DNA of 64,000 nt from Bacteriovoracales bacterium. GTDB taxonomy: Bacteria > Bdellovibrionota > Bacteriovoracia > Bacteriovoracales > Bacteriovoracaceae. The stretch lies in NCBI GenBank assembly GCA_030149295.1, contig JASBRV010000101.1:53936-117935 (forward strand). Reading direction: 5' to 3'. The notes under the pieces were generated by a model. It was not told where the DNA came from, made no database searches, and worked only from the letters and a program-made list of their open reading frames with translations. Positions 25,531 to 35,172 of the stretch are shown here, in pieces. The translations under genes were made by a program, and so were the position numbers. Positions within the stretch are counted from its first letter, which is position 1; each line of letters begins with the position of its first letter.

Positions 25531-26475
25531 CTAAACAAAAAGGGAGCTCACAGAGTCGTTATTAAACGTTCTATGGATTGCCTTAGAGAGAAGTTCCGCA
25601 GTAGAGAGAACTTTAATCTTATCAATTTCTAAACCCCTTTCTGCTAAAGGTATTGTGTCTGTAACAATAACTTGATCCAAGTCTTGAGATTCTTGAATTC
25701 TAGAAAGTGCTGGGTCTGAGAAAACAGGGTGAGTTGCACAAGCATAGACCTTAGTGGCGCCATGATCTTTAAGGGTTTTGCAAGCTTCAATAAGCGTTCC
25801 TGCGGTATCGATCATGTCGTCAATTATGATACACTCTTTGCCTTTAACATCACCAACAACGTTCATGGCCTTTGCCACATTTTTTCCAGTCCGTCGCTTG
25901 TCAATCATAGCAATGTCACATTTTAGCTTTTTGGCATAATGACGAACTCTTTCAACTCCACCAGCATCCGGGGAAACAAAAATTGAGTTGTCAGTAATAA
26001 GTGACTCTTCAATATAATTGATGAGTACCGGAGAAGCATAAATATTATCGAAGGGAATGTTGAAAAAGCCCTGAATCTGACCAGCATGGAGGTCCATGGT
26101 TATAACTCTTGTCGTTCCCGCAGTTGTTAGAAGATCAGCAACTAACTTTGCAGATATAGGAGTTCTTGGACTTACTTTTCTGTCTTGCCTTGAGTATCCA
26201 TAGTGAGGAATCACTGCAGTAATAGAAGCGGCGGAAGCCCTCTTAAGAGCATCAACCATAATTAGCAATTCCATGAGATTGTCATTTACCGGGGTACATG
26301 TTGATTGGATGACAAAAACATCTGCACCACGAACATTTTTCTCCATCTCGCAAAATATCTCTCCATTAGCAAAACGAACCAGCTGAGGATCAACAAGAGA
26401 GACATCGAGAAAGTCAGATATTTTATCAGCAAGGTTCCTGTTAGAGTTTCCGGATACGAGGACTATTCTTTTCAT
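25531..26475 (-). CDS. prs: Ribose-phosphate pyrophosphokinase
   Basis: A 314-residue enzyme making PRPP from ribose-5-phosphate and ATP for nucleotide, His and Trp synthesis. Signatures: FANGEIFCEMEKNVRG, HYGYSRQDRK, MDLHAGQIQGFF and the PRPP loop IIDDMIDTAGTL. AAGG precedes ATG 26475. It heads the prs-pth-ychF operon, just downstream of the tRNA-Gln gene on the same strand. Confidence 0.96.
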   Translation of the reverse strand: MKRIVLVSGNSNRNLADKISDFLDVSLVDPQLVRFANGEIFCEMEKNVRGADVFVIQSTCTPVNDNLMELLIMVDALKRASAASITAVIPHYGYSRQDRKVSPRTPISAKLVADLLTTAGTTRVITMDLHAGQIQGFFNIPFDNIYASPVLINYIEESLITDNSIFVSPDAGGVERVRHYAKKLKCDIAMIDKRRTGKNVAKAMNVVGDVKGKECIIIDDMIDTAGTLIEACKTLKDHGATKVYACATHPVFSDPALSRIQESQDLDQVIVTDTIPLAERGLEIDKIKVLSTAELLSKAIHRTFNNDSVSSLFV

Positions 26476-26508
26476 AGGCGGAACCTTTTTGAATTTAAGA
26501 TTAAAAGG

Positions 26509-26584
26509 TGGCAGGGGTGGCAGGAGTCGAACCTGCGAATGGCAGAATCAAAATCTGCTGACTTAACCACTTGTCGACACCCCT
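26509..26584 (-). tRNA. tRNA-Gln (anticodon TTG)
   Basis: Read on the minus strand from 26584, acceptor AGGGGTG pairs with CACCCCT, followed by discriminator G and an encoded CCA (26511-26509). The anticodon stem GCAGA/TCTGC holds the loop TTTTGAT, so the anticodon is TTG, reading CAA/CAG (Gln). The T arm has GGTTCGACTCC. Total 76 bases with CCA. It lies between a PBP gene and prs; the rest of the 169-base gap shows nothing else. Confidence 0.95.
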
Positions 26585-26644
26585 GTGATGCTGAGTTAAA
26601 ATTTATACTGAAACTTAAGTCGCTTGGCAAGCTGAGAGGGCTTT

Positions 26645-28543
26645 TTACTGGCCCTGACACGCCATTTCATTGAATAATTTTCCACGATTCTCATAATAAT
26701 TCTTGTACACCAAAAAGGCACTATTAGATCCGTACAGTTTAAACTCTTTATTTTTAGTCCTATCCCCCTCGAGCCCAACCCAAGTGATAAGAAGTTCACG
26801 GCCATCAAAACCAACAAACCAATTATCATAGCCATTGTTTGAGGTACCTGTTTTTCCAAAAAAGTTCATTTGACCAAGCTTATCCCCAACTCTAAAGCGT
26901 ATTGTTGTAAGCAATGGATCAGACAAAGCATCCAAAACCTCTGTGCCAACTCCCTTCCAGCAAGCATTTCTCAAAAACTGAGCAAAAGCATTTCCTAGCT
27001 CTTCTATAGAAAGCTCCACACTTCCTAAAAGCTGGGCAGGATATTCAGAGAGAGGTTTTTTAAGCCTAGGAATACTTTTGTTAAAGAGAGGCTCAAATTC
27101 AGAAAAACCAAAGTTTTTTACCGCTCTAATAACTGGCCGATTAAGACTTTGAATCAAGGCTTCTCGGAAAGTCACCTTTGGTGGCAAGTCTCTATGGGAT
27201 TCCCGTGGACTCCATTGTCCAGAGACTAGATCAAGGGTCACTGATGCAGTTTCTATTTCATCGTCTAAAGAAAGACCTGCACCACTAAGAAGACCGTAAA
27301 TAATGGGCTTTAAGGTACTGCCTACTTGATGGGCTTCTTTTTTTATTGCGGTTTCCAAATCACGTTCAAATTTAGAGTAGTAATTAAATTCTATCTCTTT
27401 CTTATCTTCGGTCAGTTTAATTTTAATTATTTTTATCGCAAGATCACTATTCTTATATCTTTCTTTTAATTTTTGGTTGAGGGTTTCGGCCTCATTAATA
27501 AGAATATAATTGGCATAAACCTGCTGATCTCTTGGCTTTTTTGACAAAAGATAGAGTGAGCGAAGTGATGTCTTTTTTGAAAAACTCTTTAAATGGCTTA
27601 CCCAATTATTCCACTTTTTATCACTCCAAAACGTGGCATCATGAGGGAAAAGATTCAATTCTTTCAACTTATTAAAAACAATGCCGACCCTTTCTTTTAG
27701 GCGCTCTGATCTATTAATAGGACTATAAAAATAGGGTCCTTTCAGAAGACTAATTAAAATAGAAGCCTCAAAAGGTGTAAGAGCACTATAGGGTTTTTGA
27801 AAATAGAATAAGGAGGCAGTAGCAACTCCCTTTATTTTTATTCCTTGAAGACTTCCCCATTCAACTTCATTAAAATAGGCTTGTAGTATTTCTTCCTTTC
27901 CAAATTTCGCCTCAATATAAGTACTCGCAATCATCTCTTTAATTTTTCTTGAAAACTTTTTTTCATTAGAATAAAAAAGGTTTTTAGCTAATTGCTGGGT
28001 TAGGGTGGAGCCCCCTTGTTCTAAGCGCCGTACTTTTATGTCATGCCACAAAGCCCTTAAAAGAGAGCGAGGATCGACTCCTGCATGGTCAAGAAAACGA
28101 TAGTCCTCAATTCCTATAAGTCCTCGCCATAATAGACTTGGAATTTCAGGAAAATTTAATTTCGACTGAAGACAGTAGACTCTTTTACAATCATTCTTTT
28201 TTATTTCTGGTAACAGCACTGAATCTGTAAAAAAGAGTCCCTTTTTTTTTTCTTGTAAGCTTTTTTGGTTTTGTTCAATAAACTGACTTAAGGTCTGGGG
28301 TAGTTCTGACCAGGCTAAAAAAAGCTTCAAATGCTCTCGGTTAAGAACGACCCCCTGATCTATCGTGTCATCGGCAGATCTCTCCATCATTCTCGGTGAT
28401 GAGCTTTGGGAAATTTTGTCTAAATCGAGCTCTTTTATAACTTGAAAAGAGAAAAGCATAGCAAACAACCCAAAGGAAAAGAGTGGTATCACAACCACAT
28501 AAAAAAATGCCTTCAAAGAAATTTTTGGAACTTTCAGACCCAC
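26645..28543 (-). CDS. Class A penicillin-binding protein (PBP1 type)
   Basis: A 632-residue bifunctional peptidoglycan synthase. One N-terminal membrane anchor (FFYVVVIPLFSFGLFAM) is followed by a GT51 glycosyltransferase domain (IGIEDYRFLDHAGVD, QGGSTLTQQLAKNLF, KEEILQAYFNEVEWG) and a transpeptidase domain with GSTLKP (SxxK), SLN and GKTGTSNNGYDNWFVGF. It polymerises and cross-links glycan strands. It is shorter than E. coli PBP1b, mostly in the transpeptidase part. GTG 28543 is the start; only a weak ribosome site is seen. The gene is divergent from the porin-like gene at 28657. Confidence 0.9.
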   Translation of the reverse strand: MGLKVPKISLKAFFYVVVIPLFSFGLFAMLFSFQVIKELDLDKISQSSSPRMMERSADDTIDQGVVLNREHLKLFLAWSELPQTLSQFIEQNQKSLQEKKKGLFFTDSVLLPEIKKNDCKRVYCLQSKLNFPEIPSLLWRGLIGIEDYRFLDHAGVDPRSLLRALWHDIKVRRLEQGGSTLTQQLAKNLFYSNEKKFSRKIKEMIASTYIEAKFGKEEILQAYFNEVEWGSLQGIKIKGVATASLFYFQKPYSALTPFEASILISLLKGPYFYSPINRSERLKERVGIVFNKLKELNLFPHDATFWSDKKWNNWVSHLKSFSKKTSLRSLYLLSKKPRDQQVYANYILINEAETLNQKLKERYKNSDLAIKIIKIKLTEDKKEIEFNYYSKFERDLETAIKKEAHQVGSTLKPIIYGLLSGAGLSLDDEIETASVTLDLVSGQWSPRESHRDLPPKVTFREALIQSLNRPVIRAVKNFGFSEFEPLFNKSIPRLKKPLSEYPAQLLGSVELSIEELGNAFAQFLRNACWKGVGTEVLDALSDPLLTTIRFRVGDKLGQMNFFGKTGTSNNGYDNWFVGFDGRELLITWVGLEGDRTKNKEFKLYGSNSAFLVYKNYYENRGKLFNEMACQGQ

Positions 28544-28656
28544 TTTTTCACCGAGATGCTGCAGTGTTTAACTTTGACGTATTTACAGTCGCATCCTATA
28601 GTAACAAAGTTTAAGACAAGTGTCTGAATGAATCTTAAGTCCCCAAGGAGAACCCG

Positions 28657-30117
28657 GTGTTCAAGAATTCCCTCGTGATAGTTTCACTTTTATTAATCTG
28701 CTCAACTTCTTTTGCTCTTCCCATTGATTGGCATGGAGTTTTAGGTTTCGATACCACAATGATTGATAGCTATCGACGAATTGAGTCTCAAACATTTGCT
28801 GGAAATACTGCGGGCACTCAGGAGATAGAGCTCGGTAACGGCACGAACAATGCAAATTTCCAAAGCTATATTTTTCGACTGCAACCCAATATTGTCATTA
28901 ATGATTCGGCGACTGTTAAAGCAGAACTCTCAAGTGGTTATGCGAGAGGTGGTTTCGTTGGCGACAACTCTACACTTTCTCAACAAAGTGGAGTGGCTAA
29001 CCAACTCTATCCGTTAAACTTTAGCCAAGGCAATGACGAGCTTGTTGTTAATCAGCTTTATGCAGAACTTTATTCTGATACAGCAACCTACGTTATTGGT
29101 CGGCAGCCTCAACATTTTGGTTTAGGTGCAGTTGTCGATTCTGGGGAAGACACTTGGGATCGCTTTTCTTATTTACGAGACGGAATTACTGTCAAAATTA
29201 AACTTGGTAATTTCAAGCTTGAGCCCTTTTGGACTCGAGTCAGTAGAGGGTCTTCTTTAACAAAAGGAACTAGAGTTAAGGATTATGGGGCCTCACTTTC
29301 CTATGACAGTGTAGAGAGAGACCTCTCCTTTGGAATTCTTTACAGTAAAAAACAAACGACAAATGCATCAGCTGGTGGCTACACGACAACTGTCGACTCG
29401 GGTAACAGCGTTACCTCTCAAGTAACGAGCCTCGGACCGACAGATGTTAAAATGACCGATCTTTATCTTCGAAAGTCTTTTGGTGATTTCACCATCGCGG
29501 CAGAAGTACCTATTCTCTCTGGTGAGATTGGCAATGTTTTTGGCTCAGCCACTTCTTATAAGGGCCAGGCTATTATCATTGAAGCTGATTATGACTTTTC
29601 AAACAGCTGGGACCTTGGGGTTAACTTTGGAAAGGTAAATGGTGACGACGGAGCTGATAACTCTTTTGACGCCATGTACCTAAATCCTAATTACCAAGTG
29701 GCTAACCTTCTTTTTCGCTACAACCTAAGAGGTATCGCGGACAACGCTAACTACAATGTTTTTGATAGTTATATCAATAACGCCACTTACCTAAAGCTTC
29801 ATGCCAAATATTCCACTGAAAAGTGGCGCTGGAATATGGGTCTTATTTATGCAAAGGCGGACGAAGTTGCCATTGCTGGAACCAGGTCCTACAACCACTT
29901 GAGAAACGAGACTTTTACCGCGAACTTTGATCAATCAGATGACCTCGGTATTGAGATTGACTCCAGTTTTGAATATCTTTGGAACGCAGAAATTACTGTC
30001 GAAGGACAAGTTGGTTACTTGTTAGCGGGTGATTATTTCGCCTTTAATAATACTGCCACTGAAAATGTCGTCAATGACAGCTATATCCTTCAATTAAGAA
30101 CTTCTATTCGCTTTTAG
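28657..30117 (+). CDS. Porin-like outer-membrane beta-barrel protein
   Basis: A 486-residue protein with a signal peptide (cleavage after FALP region, near residue 21) and a long series of amphipathic beta strands ending in YILQLRTSIRF with terminal Phe, as needed for outer-membrane insertion. Large loops rich in Gly, Asn and Thr lie between strands. The start is GTG 28657, six bases after a clear AAGGAG. It resembles alginate-export or porin-type barrels of about 18 strands, but no substrate can be named. Its 3' end overlaps the convergent secreted-protein gene by four bases. Confidence 0.75.
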   Translation: MFKNSLVIVSLLLICSTSFALPIDWHGVLGFDTTMIDSYRRIESQTFAGNTAGTQEIELGNGTNNANFQSYIFRLQPNIVINDSATVKAELSSGYARGGFVGDNSTLSQQSGVANQLYPLNFSQGNDELVVNQLYAELYSDTATYVIGRQPQHFGLGAVVDSGEDTWDRFSYLRDGITVKIKLGNFKLEPFWTRVSRGSSLTKGTRVKDYGASLSYDSVERDLSFGILYSKKQTTNASAGGYTTTVDSGNSVTSQVTSLGPTDVKMTDLYLRKSFGDFTIAAEVPILSGEIGNVFGSATSYKGQAIIIEADYDFSNSWDLGVNFGKVNGDDGADNSFDAMYLNPNYQVANLLFRYNLRGIADNANYNVFDSYINNATYLKLHAKYSTEKWRWNMGLIYAKADEVAIAGTRSYNHLRNETFTANFDQSDDLGIEIDSSFEYLWNAEITVEGQVGYLLAGDYFAFNNTATENVVNDSYILQLRTSIRF

Positions 30118-32078
30118 AATCCCCTCATGGGAGAAGTCGCCGGGCCCATCATCATTGGATTCATTGGGCCCATCATCATTGGCCCCATACCTGAATTAAA
30201 ACCTGGAGCATAAAGTCCTTGCTGCGCCGGTCCCCTCATCCCCTGTTGAGGCATCATTTGAAATTGCCATGAAGGATCAAATTCATAATTTGAATCCCCT
30301 TCATAGTTGAAGTCATAATTGTCAGCACCATAGTAAGAAAAGGGCTCATAATCATTGGACTCCTCAAGTTGAGCCTCATAATCTGAAAACATTCTTGAAT
30401 AGCTGAAATACTTTGATTTTGAAGAAGTTAGACCACGACTACTTCTATTGAGCTGAGCCTGTATACTTCTAGCCCTTCTGTCCTTATTTTCATGCCATCT
30501 TTTACAAGCCATTGGATTTTTTTGAAAAGGTGGCATGCTATAACCACAAGCCTTGCGATATGCATCTTCTTCTTTTTTGACAAGTCTTTGTATGAGTCGC
30601 TTATGACTTCTTGTTCTTTCTTCAAACTCACGCCTAGCAGATGTCACAACTCTTCTATTACCGCGCTTAACTTCATATTGGGCCGTCCAATCAGAAAGAA
30701 CCTTATCTTCGAAGTCATTAATTTTATCCCTTACTCTTTCAGTAGCATCATCAAGAGAAAGCGCTTTACCTCTTCCCTGCTCTTTATCATCTTTATAGAC
30801 ACGGCCATAATGATGAGAAGCAAGTCTAAGGCCTTCAATATCTCTGGCTTCTTTTGTTAAGTTATATTCTTTTAAAACATCATACATATGCTCTAAGCTA
30901 TTGAAGTCCCTTTTTGAAAACTCCTGCACTTGATCATTAAGTTGCTTCACTTTTGCATCGATGGCATCTTTATTCTCTGGAGTTCTCTGCTCTAAGAGTT
31001 CATTAACTTTTCTTGTTGCTGGCTGAATAACGATTCTACTCAGTTCTTTGGCAAGAGAGCTATATTCTTTAGCGTAGTCAGCGGCTACAGACTCTGAAAC
31101 CATTTCACCTTTTGAATCTGGCTTCATGGCCTTTTCGATACGATCCATTTCATCGTATATCTCTTTAACTCTTTTATTTTTAGCTTCTTCATAAGCTCCC
31201 TCTAGGATTCTTTCAAGATCACGAAAATTACCCGCACTTGATGACCTTAGCCTTGAGAGTTCTTCTAGGATTTCTTCTGCGTTCTCCTTTTCACATACAC
31301 CAAGAGCTCTGTCATAAACACGATCTCTTCTTGATGTGAAAAGTCTATTCTCTTCTTCTCCAAAATTTTCATAGCTCACACAATTCCAGCCAGCTGGCTT
31401 TGGGTTAACATTATCTGCCTTATAAGCAGTTCCATAAGCTGTTGCCTTTGGTGACCCAAAAAATGCTGTTATACTTTTCTTGCCATCTCCCAAATCAAGA
31501 GCAAAGGCATTAGAATTAAGACCGTAAGAAATATTTCCTGTTTGCTCTGCTTTTATACGGTCAAAGTTTCCATTTTTTAAAAGCCCTTTTCCTTCAACAC
31601 ATCGATAATATTTTTCGTCAAAAGAAAGATTTTCAAACTTTTCGCCGTCTTTAACGGGAACATTTTCGGGAGTGAATTCGAAATTATTTTTTACTCTTAT
31701 GAAATAATTATGATTCGCTTTGGTAACCTCAAATTGTAGATCTGTACAAGCAGTAATATGCTTACCGAGCTGAACTTGGTAATTTCCATCGCTAACTTCG
31801 ACAACTTTCACTTCATTTGGTGAAGAAACTGAGGGATCAACAATGTTCCTTAGAAAATTCATGCTGACATATCCACCAGTATCTCTAGGATCACAGTTCT
31901 CAGAACGACCCGCGCTTACAACGGTGCCATCAACTCCTATACTTGGGTTTGAGATATCAACACTCGTACCATCTCCAATGGCAGCACCAGAAGCCCCGCG
32001 ACCAGGTATTCGAGCATTAATCTGGCCTGCAAAAAGACCAAAAGTTATCAGACAAAGAGTTAATTTATTAAACTTCAT
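30114..32078 (-). CDS. Large secreted protein with coiled-coil middle and Met/Pro/Gly-rich tail
   Basis: A 654-residue protein with a signal peptide (cleavage near INA, residue 22). Residues 60-260 look globular with several cysteines; 270-520 are dense in Glu, Lys and Arg and predicted helical coiled coil; the last 60 residues are disordered and rich in Met, Pro, Gly and Gln, with MMMGP twice. The tail coding sequence carries a 17-base direct repeat (30142-30158 and 30166-30182). GAGG precedes ATG 32078. I recognise no family; a surface or periplasmic structural role is possible. Confidence 0.6.
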   Translation of the reverse strand: MKFNKLTLCLITFGLFAGQINARIPGRGASGAAIGDGTSVDISNPSIGVDGTVVSAGRSENCDPRDTGGYVSMNFLRNIVDPSVSSPNEVKVVEVSDGNYQVQLGKHITACTDLQFEVTKANHNYFIRVKNNFEFTPENVPVKDGEKFENLSFDEKYYRCVEGKGLLKNGNFDRIKAEQTGNISYGLNSNAFALDLGDGKKSITAFFGSPKATAYGTAYKADNVNPKPAGWNCVSYENFGEEENRLFTSRRDRVYDRALGVCEKENAEEILEELSRLRSSSAGNFRDLERILEGAYEEAKNKRVKEIYDEMDRIEKAMKPDSKGEMVSESVAADYAKEYSSLAKELSRIVIQPATRKVNELLEQRTPENKDAIDAKVKQLNDQVQEFSKRDFNSLEHMYDVLKEYNLTKEARDIEGLRLASHHYGRVYKDDKEQGRGKALSLDDATERVRDKINDFEDKVLSDWTAQYEVKRGNRRVVTSARREFEERTRSHKRLIQRLVKKEEDAYRKACGYSMPPFQKNPMACKRWHENKDRRARSIQAQLNRSSRGLTSSKSKYFSYSRMFSDYEAQLEESNDYEPFSYYGADNYDFNYEGDSNYEFDPSWQFQMMPQQGMRGPAQQGLYAPGFNSGMGPMMMGPMNPMMMGPATSPMRGF

Positions 32079-32176
32079 GGTTGATTCCTCTTAATTACCA
32101 TTACTTCACCTTGGAATTATCGGCGTTTTAGTGAAATTCTTGAGGAAAAGACCTTGTTCAATGTGTTTTTAGGGGT

Positions 32177-34156
32177 TTAGCCTAAGGTTTGAGGGTCTAT
32201 ATCGATTTTAAGGCTCACACTGCTCTTTAATTTTATATTAGCCCTAAAGGTTTTAATGAGATTGTGAAGCTCGTTTACCTGAGCCGACTTTAAAAGAATC
32301 GTCCAATTGTATTTGTTTGCACGCTTTTCAATGATTCCCGGCCGTGGCCCCAAAATCTCAACATTCTTAAAGTGGGTATCAATAAGATGAGAAATTACAT
32401 CTCCAGTACTCATTGCAGCTTGAGCGCAGTCATTTTGAAATCGAGAAATGAAATAAATAGCAACCAACCTAGAGAAAGGGGGGAAACCCAAAGTTTCTCT
32501 TATCTTCAATTCTTCTTCTACAAAGGCAGTTTGGTCATAACTCTTAATATATTTAAAAATTTGATTTTCAGGGGAAAGACTTTCTATAAATACGAGTCCT
32601 CTCTTTTCACTTCTCCCTGGCCTACCTGCAGTTTGAGTAACTAGCTGAAAAACTTTTTCATTACTTCTAAAGTCTGGAAAATTTAGCTGACCATCAACAC
32701 CTAATAAGACTACAAGATTTACACCTGGAAAATTATGTCCCTTAGACAACATTTGGGTCCCAACTAAAACGTTAATTTCTCTTTCTTTAAACCTTTCTAA
32801 GATTTTTTCAAGTTCATTAAATGTTTTAACTGCATCTCGATCAAAGCGACCAATGACAAAACCTTCGCACTCTCTTTTCAAAACTTCAGCTAATCTTTCA
32901 GTACCAAATCCTTTTTGAAGTAACTTCATATTTCCACAATCGGAGCATGAGTCGGGATAAGGCATTTTAAAGTCACAGATTTGACATTTCATTTGCGAAG
33001 AATTTTTAAAATATTTCAGGTTCGAGTGACAATTAGGGCAACTATATTCTTTTCCACAAGACCCGCACTGAACAAAATTTGCAAAGCCTAATCTATTAAC
33101 AAATACGAGGACCTGTTCACCATCCCTGAGTCTTGTCTTGATTTCATTTAAACTCTCATTAGTAAAAGGCCAAATGTCATCCTCACCTACAGATCTTTGT
33201 GAATTTCGACTATCGATAATTTTAATGTCAGGTAAGGCCAGGTTTTTAACTCTCTTTGGCAAACTTAAATAAGCTGTTGTGTCCTTTAAAGCATATAACG
33301 TCTCAATTGTCGGAGTAGCAGAGCCCATCACAACGGGACAGTTTTTATGAGAAGAAAGCTTTATGGCCACATCTCTCATATGATACGGACAACGATCATC
33401 TTGTTTATAGCTGCTGTCATGCTCTTCATCTATAATGACGACATTTAATTCTTTAAAGGGTAGAAAAATACTGCTCCGAACCCCTATTAATAGATAAGGC
33501 GCTTCTTCATTTTGAACAAAATCCCACACTCGCTTTTTCTCAGACCTAGACATTGAAGAATGATAAGTCAGAATTGTACCGTTTAAATGTTCTTTAAACG
33601 TTTCAATAAATTGTGGTGTCAGATTTATTTCGGGAACTAAAAAAAGTCCATTTCCATTTTTTGAGAGAACTTCTTGAAAAAGTTTTAAATAAACCGATGT
33701 TTTCCCAGAGCCCGTAACACCATGAAGAAGAAATTTTTTGAAACTTCCTAAAGATTTATATATTGATTCAAAAGAATTAACCTGGTCTTCTGTTAACTCA
33801 AAAGGCAGAGGATTACCTTTTCCCGTAATTAATGATGTTAACCTTGGTCTTTTTAAGGGCTTAGGCAATATATCAAAAATATGTTGACCTATTGGGTATT
33901 GGTAATAATTTGCAACCCAAGTTAAAAAACTTAAATAATCCTCATCTAGTTTTAACTCTTTTGAAACTTCAATAACTGATTTTATCTCAATTTGAGAATC
34001 AACATGATCCTTCAACTCCCCTAGAACACACCCCTTCTCTTTTCTTCTTCCGAGAGGAACAAGAACAATATCTCCCCTGTTGAGTTTTTTTTCAAAAGAA
34101 TATGTGAGCAATGAGTTATTGAAAGGTGTATTTACTGCGATTTCATAATAATGCAT
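32177..34156 (-). CDS. priA: Primosomal protein N' (replication restart helicase)
   Basis: A 659-residue superfamily 2 helicase. Walker A is HGVTGSGKTSVY, Walker B VIIDEEHDSSYK; the zinc-binding cysteines appear in CGSCGKEYSCPNC and CQICDFKMPYPDSCSDCG; VGTQMLSKGHNFPGV and QTAGRPGR mark the helicase C-terminal motifs. PriA reloads the replisome at stalled forks. It overlaps the upstream unknown gene by one base, so translation is coupled. The 97-base gap beyond its start side is not shared with other features. Confidence 0.95.
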   Translation of the reverse strand: MHYYEIAVNTPFNNSLLTYSFEKKLNRGDIVLVPLGRRKEKGCVLGELKDHVDSQIEIKSVIEVSKELKLDEDYLSFLTWVANYYQYPIGQHIFDILPKPLKRPRLTSLITGKGNPLPFELTEDQVNSFESIYKSLGSFKKFLLHGVTGSGKTSVYLKLFQEVLSKNGNGLFLVPEINLTPQFIETFKEHLNGTILTYHSSMSRSEKKRVWDFVQNEEAPYLLIGVRSSIFLPFKELNVVIIDEEHDSSYKQDDRCPYHMRDVAIKLSSHKNCPVVMGSATPTIETLYALKDTTAYLSLPKRVKNLALPDIKIIDSRNSQRSVGEDDIWPFTNESLNEIKTRLRDGEQVLVFVNRLGFANFVQCGSCGKEYSCPNCHSNLKYFKNSSQMKCQICDFKMPYPDSCSDCGNMKLLQKGFGTERLAEVLKRECEGFVIGRFDRDAVKTFNELEKILERFKEREINVLVGTQMLSKGHNFPGVNLVVLLGVDGQLNFPDFRSNEKVFQLVTQTAGRPGRSEKRGLVFIESLSPENQIFKYIKSYDQTAFVEEELKIRETLGFPPFSRLVAIYFISRFQNDCAQAAMSTGDVISHLIDTHFKNVEILGPRPGIIEKRANKYNWTILLKSAQVNELHNLIKTFRANIKLKSSVSLKIDIDPQTLG

Positions 34157-35172
34157 TAATTTTTTAGAAAAGATTTTATCTGATCATCCTCTTTTAGGTT
34201 TAATTGAGAATACTTTTCTCGATACTCCCCATAACGCCTGGCCATGGACTTATCTCTTAATAACAGATGAGTAAGGCTTGTAACCCTTACCTTTGTTTCA
34301 ACTTTATCATTTTTAATAGTAATATTTTTTGGCAACTCATGAGTTCCATTAAAAAGTATATAGTCATCAAAACTTAACTTGGTTCTTCCAGTCATGTTTT
34401 GAAAAGTCAGACTTTCTATCCTAAGAGTATCTGCTTCAAAATATGCTTCCAATACATCATTTTTTAGCTGCCATTGATAACCTTGCTGCGCACGAATAAG
34501 GCTCAGTGTTTTATCTTTTTTAAGATAGGACTTTTGAAGAATTGCTTTTACTGTTTTTGAAACCTCCGGATCTTGGGGACGAATCGGATTGTCGAGTGTC
34601 TCCTTTATCGTTTCATCATTCTTTATTAGAGTAAGATAGCTTTTGTATTTTGCGTATAACGCCTTTTTCTCCGGATCTACCAATTCAGCATTTGTCTTGT
34701 ATTCTTTTGAACTTAGCTTTAAGAATGCGCTCATCTCATCACTTCTATTCATTGCTAACGTTGAAAGCATTGAATAAAAAAGAGCTTTCTTTTGGGGCAA
34801 CTGTGTAACTTTTGTTTTTAAATTAGAAATATATAAAACATCTCGGATAGACTCGTCTTCCATTTTTCCATTGCTATACAACACTTGTATCATTTGCAGG
34901 GGCTTTTCGCCCTCTTGAGACAAAAGGAATTTTACAAAATATGGTTTCCTATCTTCTGCCTTGTTTACGATTGTCTCTTCTGCAAGATTCACCGCTTCGC
35001 CCGGCATTTCCAAAAGCTCTTCACTTGGACCACTCTCTATCATCATTTTAACCAAAATAAGATCGGTTGTGATGTCTGCATTATTTCCATTCCTGAAAAG
35101 GCCCTCAGGTGTTGGGTGAGAAGCGTAAATGGAGGCAGAAAACAAAATGGAAGCAATTATTATTTTAACCAT
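34156..35172 (-). CDS. Hypothetical exported protein
   Basis: A 338-residue protein with a short signal peptide (MVKIIIASILFSASIYA) and no lipobox. The body is largely helical, with TPR-like spacing in residues 40-200, then a smaller beta-containing end (KLSFDDYILFNG, KNITIKNDKVETKVRV). I recognise no family. It overlaps galU by eight bases upstream and priA by one base downstream, so it is co-translated within a galU-unknown-priA operon. A periplasmic role is likely; the operon gives no functional hint. Confidence 0.6.
   Translation of the reverse strand: MVKIIIASILFSASIYASHPTPEGLFRNGNNADITTDLILVKMMIESGPSEELLEMPGEAVNLAEETIVNKAEDRKPYFVKFLLSQEGEKPLQMIQVLYSNGKMEDESIRDVLYISNLKTKVTQLPQKKALFYSMLSTLAMNRSDEMSAFLKLSSKEYKTNAELVDPEKKALYAKYKSYLTLIKNDETIKETLDNPIRPQDPEVSKTVKAILQKSYLKKDKTLSLIRAQQGYQWQLKNDVLEAYFEADTLRIESLTFQNMTGRTKLSFDDYILFNGTHELPKNITIKNDKVETKVRVTSLTHLLLRDKSMARRYGEYREKYSQLNLKEDDQIKSFLKN

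Noticed and set aside
26305..26673. 122-residue frame across the tRNA and the prs start
   Set aside because: It reads through the tRNA gene and opposes prs; not a real gene.
30142..30182. 17-base direct repeat as a mobile or CRISPR-like repeat
   Set aside because: Only two copies, inside the coding sequence for a Met/Gly/Pro-rich tail; explained by the protein repeat.
30492..30860. 122-residue frame antisense to the large secreted protein
   Set aside because: Shadow of a long coiled-coil coding region; no family features.
32160..32182. Weak TTAGG/CCTAA stem after priA as terminator
   Set aside because: Five-base stem overlapping the stop codon, with only a short T run; too weak to list.
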